A stretch of 12,414 nt of DNA from NCBI GenBank assembly GCA_934217675.1, contig CAKQCV010000066.1, forward strand, positions 1-12,414. Reading direction: 5' to 3'. Every line of letters starts with the position of its first letter. Within the stretch, counting starts at the first letter, position 1. Source of the DNA: an uncultured Prevotella sp. (lineage in GTDB: Bacteria; Bacteroidota; Bacteroidia; Bacteroidales; Bacteroidaceae). Shown here piece after piece: positions 6,201 to 12,414 of this stretch. The notes under the pieces were generated by a model. The model saw nothing but the letters and a program-made list of their open reading frames with translations. It was not told the origin of the DNA and searched no databases. Both the position numbers and the translations under genes were made by a program.

Positions 6201-9200
6201 TCCGCCTTTCGTTCCGTCCAGCCGTACTTTCATGTCGATGCTCTCACCTTTCTTGTTGGTCAGCTGGGTGACGAGTATTCCTGCTGTTCCCTCGTAGTTG
6301 ATAGTTGGTGCTCCCTCTTTTTGGTTCAGATACCAAGTCGCCGTGCAGTCTTCCGTGAGGTCAAGGATGTTGAACGCATTGGGCAAGAAAACAGGGAACA
6401 GTCGCAAGTCGGTAGCCTTGGCTGTATAATCTTTACCTATATTATATATATTGCCAGCATCGTCTACCCAATGGTCAAGGGTGTTTCCCTCGTAATAGAG
6501 AGTCTGGTTGCGCGGAATGGTGTAAGTATCACCTTCCTCCAGCCATGCTGCTTCTGGAGCAGAACCAGTGGCAAAGTCTCCACCATTATATGTAATATAA
6601 TAGGTGTCTTTCTCTTTGAAAGACACTTCCATATTACGGTGGGTAGTGATGTTAAACTCAATCTCATAGCGGGTGCGTAAGCTGTCGGCAAGCTCTTCTT
6701 TTGTAGGGGCAATCTCCTTTAGTACGAATACGGTGTTCTCATTGCCCCAAGAGCCGTCGGCATTTTTGCTGATTTTCGTTGTTGCAGAAAAATTGTTAAA
6801 CTGTACCATGCTCACCGTGTTGTCATCGTAGTTCATTTTCAGCAAGGTGAGAGGTTCACCGTCCTTATCGGTTAGCGTAGGGTCAACTATCTTGTCGAGC
6901 TTGTAGCCAAACTTGCGGTTTAGTGTCAGTCTTATGCGGTCGCCCTGATGGAAGGCATAGCCACCGTCCTCCAGTTCTTTAACTTCCGTTTTTGATGCCG
7001 ACTCTATTTTGCTTACCACTCCACGGGCATTGTTGTCCACACTTGTATGTAGACTCACCAAGTTGGCTGGCTGTATATTCAGTTCCAACCATTGGTAGTA
7101 AGAATAGTCGTCACCGATGCAGATAGGCACGCGGTCGGCTGAACTGGTAGTGGTATAAGTATAGACATACAGTTTGTCGCTGCCAGTTTTTTCGCGCTCC
7201 TGCTGTGTGCGTTCCTCGTCGAGAGTAGGCACTACACCGTCAAAGGTTGTTGTCGTTATTTTGGCGTAAGTCAGCATCGAAATCTTCGTGCCTGTTCCGT
7301 TAGGCACCCAGAAAGTGGTACCCGGACCGAAGGCACACCATGTATTAAGGTCGGTGTTGCGGATATAGCCTTTGCTACCGGTGTCGCACCAAAGTGCAAC
7401 GTCGCGGTCGTGGGATTTGTCCTCACCACCCTCAATAACTTCGATATGAGCTTGTGCTGTCCAGAATGGTTTTTCGTTCTTTCCGATATTCACCTCCTGT
7501 GCACACACGTTACGGCGCATATTCAAATCTGGGTCGTTGTATTCCTGTATCTCACTGGCAAAGTCGAAGCGTATAACGGTACTGCTAAGGCGGTTGGTAT
7601 GAGATGCTGGATTCTCATGGAACACAGGCACAAGAGTTAGTGTTTCGTCTTTTGTTTTAAAGGAATACAACTGTCCTATTTCATAGTGATTTTGTCCATC
7701 ACTTCCTTCCTCTATCCAGTATTGCAGAGTTGAGCCGTGACCGGAAGTGTCATCGTTCTTATAGAATGTATAGTTTGTCGGGATTACGAACGAGCGTACA
7801 TTACTCTGCTTATCTGGAGTTATACTGTATGCTCCTTTGAAGTCGTCAGAAGCAGTATTTACCATACCTTTTGGAATCTTGAATATCACAGTTCCACTGT
7901 TTCCGAGAGTGAAGTTGGCGGTTATGGTCTGGTCTGTGGTTCCTGTCGTGAAGGTGTATGGGTTTGTTTTGGAGATAGAAACACCGTCTTTTGTCCAGTC
8001 TTTAAGCATATAGTTCCTTACAGCAGAAGCACTTGTCGTTACTTCTGTTCCTTCCACATACCAGCTTTCCACCTGTGTCAGCTTATCGTCTTTGTTGCGA
8101 GTTTCCTGATAAAAGTTATCGTATACGGGAGATAATGATGCTGTACCCAGTGTTATATCGGCAGACTTGACCGTAACTTTGTGCATTTCCTTGCGCTTGA
8201 AAAATACGATTATCATATTCTTCTCAGCACCGACAGTATAATCAAAGTTGACCGACTCATATTGTGTTCCGTTAATTGTCAGATTGTTAAAGTCGTATCC
8301 ATAGTTAGGTTTTACCGTGATGTTCACAACGTCGCCCTCCTTATATCTGATTCCGATATTGTCGCGAGAAGTAGTTTCCGGATTCTTCAGCGTAACGACA
8401 GCCTTGCCGGCATTTATCGGACGTTCGTTAGGGAACTTGTCGCTGTTCATATTTGAAATAAGATACATTAAGTCTACGCTTGGCAATACAGGATATGTCA
8501 CGGTGATGTCGTTGTAGAAGCCCCATTGGTTGTTAGAACCAGATTTCTCTATAAGTATCTTTGCTTCCTTAGCATCGCCTTTGTATGTAAAAGTAATTGT
8601 TTTATAGTCGGACGAGATTGATATATTCTCATTGTCCGTCCCATTCTTCAATGAATATCCGTTGGCATCGCTTATTGCTATAATGGCATCGTTTGCAGGG
8701 TCTTTGCCGAAGAATGTTTCGTTGTTCGATGAGGTATCGTCAATCTTCTCTGATGCATGCACCGTTATGGTCATGCCGTAAACGGCAGGTATCGTGAACA
8801 ATGTATTGTTGTTAATCTGTGCACCTTTAGCTCCGTTATTCAAATTATTGATACGGCTGTCGGCATTGTCTATCTTGCCGAGCGAAGCATCCATCAACAT
8901 AGTCACGTCGTATTCTTCGCCTTCTATCTTCACTGTTTTGGTGTATGGTTTAATCACTGCAACTTTATTCATGTTGATAGACGGTGCATCCCTGTGGTCG
9001 AAGGGCCATACAACCTCGATTGGTGTGTATGTATCGGTCAGGTCGATGTCGTTTGCCTCCATCTTTGGCTTTAACGTAACGCTCTTGGTGAAGACGTATT
9101 CCTGACCAGATTTATATACATTTGTGCCGTCGGTCCAACCTTTGAATGTCCATCCCTTACGATAAAGGAATGTGTGGTCTGGCATTGTTGCCTTACCTGT

Positions 9201-11051
9201 AAGGGCTTCACACAGGATATCGTCAGGTCCTGTGCCTTGTATGTTCTTGTCGGAACAGTCGAAGGTAAGGTATACCGGCACGTAGTTGAACAGGTTCAGT
9301 CCGTGGATGTATGCTCCGGCTGGAATATTGATAGTGAGTGTCGTTGGTGTGCCTTCTGTATAGTCTATACCTTGCACTGTGGCATCGGTGGCGGCTTTTG
9401 ATACAAAGCTGGTTATATCATTGCCATTTTCGTTGGTAACGCTTATCGTGCCGTCTTTGCTCTGGTTGCAGAGCGTCATGTCTATGTGGGCTTTTCCTGC
9501 CACTTGTAACTTTATCGTTCCGCCTTTGCTGAAGCTCCAGCCATGTTTGTTGTCGTGCCATACGCCGTCAGCTATCTCTATCAGTTCGTGGTTTTCCTGA
9601 TAGAAATTCTTTTTGCTCATGTCGTATTCATAATAGCTACCGTCGGTGGCTTCCTCAATAGGTGTTGCTTTGGCAAAGAGGTTGAGGTCAACCGAAAGTT
9701 CTGATCCTTCAAGCACTTTTTCGGCAGATGCACCAGTACCGTCGAACCAGCCGCGGAACTTCTGTCCGCTTGGAACGGTTACCTTATCTTCTATGCCGTC
9801 CATGAACGTAAGCGGTTTGCTTGCCGATACTGTCTCTTTGCCTAACTCAGTCGTTCCGTCGGTGTCGTAATAGGTGATGTTAACATCTTCCTTTACTTCC
9901 ACGTTGCCGTAGATTTCAAAAGATTCCATATAAGCGTTTTCTGCGGAATTAAGACTGTAAAACATTAGTTGTACGTCTTTTAGGTTAAGTGACTCGCCAT
10001 TTGAATCTTTAGTTATTTCAACCTTCTGGCCGTTACTGCCTCCCGTTGCCGTGTTTATTGTCGGTTTAATGTCTATGTATGTATCATAAATGATTCTCCA
10101 GTCAGCATCGTCTTTGCCTTTAACCTTTAATCCCCAGCCACGTGTGTTACCCGTTGCTGTCTGTATATATACAATCTTTGTAACACTCTTCAACTCGGAG
10201 ATTCTTGCGTAAGCATTCTCTTTTTTGTTTGACAGCATCCAACCGTCTGTAACGGTGAAATCTCTACCTTCATTTTGATACCAAGCAGGTTTACCATCAT
10301 TATGTCCATTATATGTAACAGAAGTTTTTTGAAGATAGAATGATAACGGTTGACTGTCAATAGTTGTCAATGCCAAACCGTCTCGGTTTGTGGTAACTTC
10401 CTGTTCTGTCTCTTTTGAACTTACATTTTTCCAATCTTGAAAATCTGTTGAATACAAGCATTTCTCCTCGTAGACAGGTGGGTATTGGGTGACGGAGATG
10501 TAATAGATATATGAGTTGTTACTCATTTGGGTCTGATTATTTTTTTTAGGTGCTCCGATAGCTTCAACCTGAACATACCCTCTTTCTACGTCTTCTCTCT
10601 TTGCCTTATATGTTACTGTTGCTTTATTATTACTTATGGGAAGATCCATTATTTGATTTCCGTCTATAGCAAAATATTCCATTGGACGGTCATCATTGTC
10701 ATTAACCTGTATTTCGATTTTGTCTTTTGTAGATACTACAGGAATATGCAGTATTGTTCCTCTGTTTAGCTCACTTCGCTTTTTGCTTGTGTTTATATTA
10801 AATTTTGCATTTGAAGCTAAAGCGTCGATAAACAATTCCAACGGTGTAGCATTGGCTGGAGTCATATTCTTTGCAGCTAAACTTGTGGTTGAATTCTGTA
10901 GTGCATTAAAATCATATGTGTCATTTTCGAAATCCCACTTCGCCACTATAGGCTCACTTTCCGCCCACGCCATGCCACTCCATCCCACCATGATGATCAT
11001 CATGACGGCATATAGTAACTCATTGTCAAATATTTTGTTCTTAGTATTCAT
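3294..11051 (-). CDS. Giant secreted multi-domain protein with pectinesterase (CE8) domain
   Basis: About 2585 residues counted from the Met at 11051. Residues 1-30 form a signal peptide (hydrophobic AVMMIIMVGW, then GMAWA before ESEP). InlB/Flg_new-type repeats with a W-x-D-G core lie near 391-462, 592-662, 957-1045, 1048-1145 and 1483-1552. Five copies of another beta-rich module lie near 73-118, 497-530, 718-764, 1217-1262 and 1610-1655. A Big_5/SbsA-like Ig domain is near 1804-1905. The CE8 beta-helix is about 1910-2275: SWQDTYY (Gln2091, Asp2092), VVDWICG (Asp2117) and LARPWG (Arg2181) supply the acid/base, nucleophile and Arg of pectin methylesterases with normal spacing. An FN3-like stretch (about 2314-2364) and a Bacteroidales tail, YTIGGQRIT to ILRK, close the protein. 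Inferred role: de-esterifying plant pectin outside the cell while the repeats bind polymer or surface. The frame also opens from an ATG at 11111 that overlaps the upstream stop codon; 11051 is preferred because it gives a normal-length signal peptide. Confidence 0.9.
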   Translation of the reverse strand: MNTKNKIFDNELLYAVMMIIMVGWSGMAWAESEPIVAKWDFENDTYDFNALQNSTTSLAAKNMTPANATPLELFIDALASNAKFNINTSKKRSELNRGTILHIPVVSTKDKIEIQVNDNDDRPMEYFAIDGNQIMDLPISNNKATVTYKAKREDVERGYVQVEAIGAPKKNNQTQMSNNSYIYYISVTQYPPVYEEKCLYSTDFQDWKNVSSKETEQEVTTNRDGLALTTIDSQPLSFYLQKTSVTYNGHNDGKPAWYQNEGRDFTVTDGWMLSNKKENAYARISELKSVTKIVYIQTATGNTRGWGLKVKGKDDADWRIIYDTYIDIKPTINTATGGSNGQKVEITKDSNGESLNLKDVQLMFYSLNSAENAYMESFEIYGNVEVKEDVNITYYDTDGTTELGKETVSASKPLTFMDGIEDKVTVPSGQKFRGWFDGTGASAEKVLEGSELSVDLNLFAKATPIEEATDGSYYEYDMSKKNFYQENHELIEIADGVWHDNKHGWSFSKGGTIKLQVAGKAHIDMTLCNQSKDGTISVTNENGNDITSFVSKAATDATVQGIDYTEGTPTTLTINIPAGAYIHGLNLFNYVPVYLTFDCSDKNIQGTGPDDILCEALTGKATMPDHTFLYRKGWTFKGWTDGTNVYKSGQEYVFTKSVTLKPKMEANDIDLTDTYTPIEVVWPFDHRDAPSINMNKVAVIKPYTKTVKIEGEEYDVTMLMDASLGKIDNADSRINNLNNGAKGAQINNNTLFTIPAVYGMTITVHASEKIDDTSSNNETFFGKDPANDAIIAISDANGYSLKNGTDNENISISSDYKTITFTYKGDAKEAKILIEKSGSNNQWGFYNDITVTYPVLPSVDLMYLISNMNSDKFPNERPINAGKAVVTLKNPETTSRDNIGIRYKEGDVVNITVKPNYGYDFNNLTINGTQYESVNFDYTVGAEKNMIIVFFKRKEMHKVTVKSADITLGTASLSPVYDNFYQETRNKDDKLTQVESWYVEGTEVTTSASAVRNYMLKDWTKDGVSISKTNPYTFTTGTTDQTITANFTLGNSGTVIFKIPKGMVNTASDDFKGAYSITPDKQSNVRSFVIPTNYTFYKNDDTSGHGSTLQYWIEEGSDGQNHYEIGQLYSFKTKDETLTLVPVFHENPASHTNRLSSTVIRFDFASEIQEYNDPDLNMRRNVCAQEVNIGKNEKPFWTAQAHIEVIEGGEDKSHDRDVALWCDTGSKGYIRNTDLNTWCAFGPGTTFWVPNGTGTKISMLTYAKITTTTFDGVVPTLDEERTQQEREKTGSDKLYVYTYTTTSSADRVPICIGDDYSYYQWLELNIQPANLVSLHTSVDNNARGVVSKIESASKTEVKELEDGGYAFHQGDRIRLTLNRKFGYKLDKIVDPTLTDKDGEPLTLLKMNYDDNTVSMVQFNNFSATTKISKNADGSWGNENTVFVLKEIAPTKEELADSLRTRYEIEFNITTHRNMEVSFKEKDTYYITYNGGDFATGSAPEAAWLEEGDTYTIPRNQTLYYEGNTLDHWVDDAGNIYNIGKDYTAKATDLRLFPVFLPNAFNILDLTEDCTATWYLNQKEGAPTINYEGTAGILVTQLTNKKGESIDMKVRLDGTKGGKFNNTDAGRPERIQINGKSIIEFTATPGCVVKWVATQDIAQLSIAGNVVTPTGTQKREVEAECAGDKSIDQILFLDGIYSKSFSITYKPQTATKATIASLTCNGETYTATEIASQMATNGHVTFHVSPWETDEKIPAVTGNATESGTVTATDATIYTKACVATVCTASGIIVETYPIQFEFNTPEATPQFVKLTVNGKNYTETSNEIFDVPQSGMIKVEFNRTMQETTIVTPKYNITSTAKSGKTLEFKYWDIPKSGTVELDIPHERGVFKDIYGMALQQDFKLILHIIEDKDYYHHHQFDFVVGIDGNMNEAINAANGEATDKKYNNTKEDNHRYFIFVPDGEYELTGNSTISCPTTGELVPKDETGKARPDMNGKNNHMTILKKPNVSLTGQSKDGTVIYNHPIVEGISYAATLNTDKTAIDFYAEDLTLENRFNYFGSMSGQGSGGAGRAAAFLDRGNRTIMKSIALKSWQDTYYSSNANADYRGYFENSDLYGVVDWICGNGNIWYEKCNIIVRDRTGNNIAAPSTETTQDFGYVFNNCTIKPEDENPTQLKGKDWTLARPWGHSPACTFLNTTMITQPRTYGWNKMTSELVVRFHEYLSKDRAGNLLSLGTRSLTACSPAPGSDDCILSDKQAKNYTIRNAMGGSDAFEPNEKCRQIDAKSAVETETDENHEVWDDQIELDDYNLMWQVQPSALCYFIFKLNETTGKWKYITNITENTVRLTGYGSGTYCVRAANQMGGLGAPTKAIQFVLQDTYELEIKQTGNLTVDGVPYGWSTICLPYNARVPEDATVYAATAHGKETETDKVIDFIMTLTPVSVIDSQKGYVVYGPAGKHYFTPTSHSCDKPTILEGNYTKEAIPATNKSCYVLANKAWGIGFYKFSGSTLAANRAWLPQSMVDDKLDEVLSTGTRAIRFAFDTSNIPYTTFKEGINDGYIYTIGGQRITTMPKRGIFIQRGKGKILRK

Positions 11052-11107
11052 ATATCGAGAGTTTTTATATTCTTTTATTATATAACGTTGTAAAAATGTA
11101 TTCTTCT

Positions 11108-12414
11108 TCATATAGCCATCCTCACTTGATGCTCAATGCCTTCCTGGCAAATCTCCTCCGCCACAAAGTTAAGCAAATGAAACTTGGCATATTTAGTGTC
11201 TGTAGGGATAACATTTCCCCATCTGTCGTGAAAAGTTTGGTGTGGCAAGTCTGCCACTGACAGCACCAGCATGTTGCCTTGCGAACAATAAAGGCGTCGC
11301 TCCTTGTCAGGATGCCATTTGTCGCTAAGCGGTATATCTTCCTTCAGTATGTTAATGACGTTACCGCCACTTCTTAGTACTTCCAACATGATGTCTTGTT
11401 CACCCGGCGAGATACCTGGCGTTACGATGACAACACCATTGGCAGAGGCTTCAATTATGGAATGCTTCTCTCTCAAAAAGTCCTGCGTCAAGTGGTAAGG
11501 CTCATTCGTCATAGGGTGTTTGCGGTGGCAGAATACCTGCATGCGGTCTGGCTCTTTCAGCAGAAGCATGTTGCCGTAGGCACAGTATTTCCGTCCGGCG
11601 ATGTTGAGGCTCATCGTGCGCTCCATGAAACCATGACGCTCGCTTTCGAGGATGCCGAAGAAAGGATTTTCAAGGACGTAGCCGATGCGAGTATGGAGTT
11701 TTCGCTCGGTGTAGCAGATGCCGATGCAGCTTCCAGGTTTCCATAAAGGTGCATCTTTGTCGCCTCTTTCTTTTTGTGATACTGTATTTTTGTTACTCCA
11801 TTTTACAGTACCTGCCTTTATCATTCTGTGCATGATATTTGATGTCATACTCATAAAGGAACGGACAACCATTTTTATACTGCGTTGCATCTCGCTCCTT
11901 ACTGCTACGATAAAATGAATATGATTAGGCATGATGGCATAGCATATTAAATCAATCTGCGGAATGGCATGTGGCATATTTTCCAAACACAGTTTTACCT
12001 TTTCTCCTAAAGGACTGAGAACGATGTGTGGAGCATCGGGCTGCGACAGGGCTTCAAGGGGGAAATGGGTGCGAGGTTTGTTGTTGGATGTGACAGGCGT
12101 TGGAACGCTGCCACACGAGGACTTGGTAGAGCATATGTCCTTGTTCGTAAGCGTTTCAACGCCTGACGTATGATGCTGCATATCGCTAATACTTTCGATA
12201 TGTTCCTCTTTAACAAAAGGCATTGCCCTCGTCCCAAGTAAAGCATGGCGATAATATAAAGCATCGCTGCTGGCAGCTGATACTGCTTCGGGATGCTCCT
12301 TCATCCATTGGTATACAGCACGGCTGGTGCCGGCAAGAGTGCCGAGCACCTTTTGATTGCCGTTGACACTTAGCGTTATCATATAGGTGCCAGGTTTGTG
12401 ACTGTCTTTCCAAC
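11108..12414 (-). CDS. RAYT-type Y1 (HUH) transposase with C-terminal DprA/SLOG-like domain, 5' end missing
   Basis: The frame is open to the right edge; a Met at 12382 exists, but the codons upstream (WKDSHKPGTY before MITLSV) supply the usual first strand of the fold, so the true start lies outside. Numbered from that Met there are 424 residues. Seen: the HUH motif in YAIMPNHIHFIV (His154, His156); helix-rich 160-190; LWKPG at 213-217; and the probable catalytic Tyr235 in RIGYVLENP. Known: REP-associated tyrosine transposases cut and join single-stranded hairpin DNA through such a Tyr. Residues about 260-285 form a linker (GRKYCAYGNMLLL), then 305-375 (VVIVTPGISPGEQDIMLEV, NVINIL, SQGNMLVLSV) form a Rossmann-like unit resembling the DprA/SLOG fold. 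A poorly conserved, low-order insert (about 35-110) splits the N-terminal part. The TGA at 11110-11108 overlaps an ATG (ATGA) of the next gene. Family assignment is firm; the role of the C-terminal domain is inferred. Confidence 0.9.
   Translation of the reverse strand, partial: WKDSHKPGTYMITLSVNGNQKVLGTLAGTSRAVYQWMKEHPEAVSAASSDALYYRHALLGTRAMPFVKEEHIESISDMQHHTSGVETLTNKDICSTKSSCGSVPTPVTSNNKPRTHFPLEALSQPDAPHIVLSPLGEKVKLCLENMPHAIPQIDLICYAIMPNHIHFIVAVRSEMQRSIKMVVRSFMSMTSNIMHRMIKAGTVKWSNKNTVSQKERGDKDAPLWKPGSCIGICYTERKLHTRIGYVLENPFFGILESERHGFMERTMSLNIAGRKYCAYGNMLLLKEPDRMQVFCHRKHPMTNEPYHLTQDFLREKHSIIEASANGVVIVTPGISPGEQDIMLEVLRSGGNVINILKEDIPLSDKWHPDKERRLYCSQGNMLVLSVADLPHQTFHDRWGNVIPTDTKYAKFHLLNFVAEEICQEGIEHQVRMAI

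Overview
The window looks like chromosomal DNA from a Bacteroidales bacterium, most likely Prevotella or a close relative. Three start-proximal regions carry a Bacteroidetes-type -7 element (TAnnTTTG). Ribosome binding sites are weak or A-rich. There is a lipoprotein-type signal, a very large secreted multi-domain pectinesterase-like protein ending in a Bacteroidales C-terminal tail, and an IS200/REP-type transposase of a kind common in this phylum. The genus is an inference from style, not from a marker gene.

Layout, left to right. Bases 1-70 (minus strand) hold the first 23 codons of a RibD-C/dihydrofolate-reductase-family protein, with its promoter and a possible operator to the right. Bases 200-690 are gene-poor and contain a possible decayed LytTR fragment and a degenerate short-unit repeat. 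A promoter at about 689-721 drives a 209-residue predicted lipoprotein of unknown function (791-1420, plus). The convergent gap 1421-1868 is packed with inverted and 12-bp periodic GTGAGGGAT repeats and two tight hairpins. A sodium/glutamate symporter (GltS, 1869-3116, minus) follows, with its own promoter. A strong intrinsic terminator at 3211-3251 separates it from a giant secreted protein (3294-11051, minus, about 2585 residues). That protein alternates InlB-type repeats with a five-times-repeated beta-rich module and carries one pectinesterase (CE8) domain near its C-terminus. The right edge (11108-12414, minus) is a Y1/HUH transposase of the RAYT type fused to a Rossmann-like domain resembling DprA/SLOG proteins; its 5' end lies outside the window.

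How the parts relate. The giant protein is probably exported and surface-linked or released, acting on plant pectin in a gut or oral setting; its many binding-like modules suggest attachment to polymer or cell surface. GltS imports glutamate independently, since a terminator and promoter separate the two genes. The RAYT stop codon overlaps a possible start codon of the giant gene (ATGA), so read-through or coupled expression is possible but unproven. The intergenic hairpins at 1645-1681 are candidates for the dispersed REP-like elements that RAYT proteins are known to process, which makes the transposase and the repeats the most interesting pair here.
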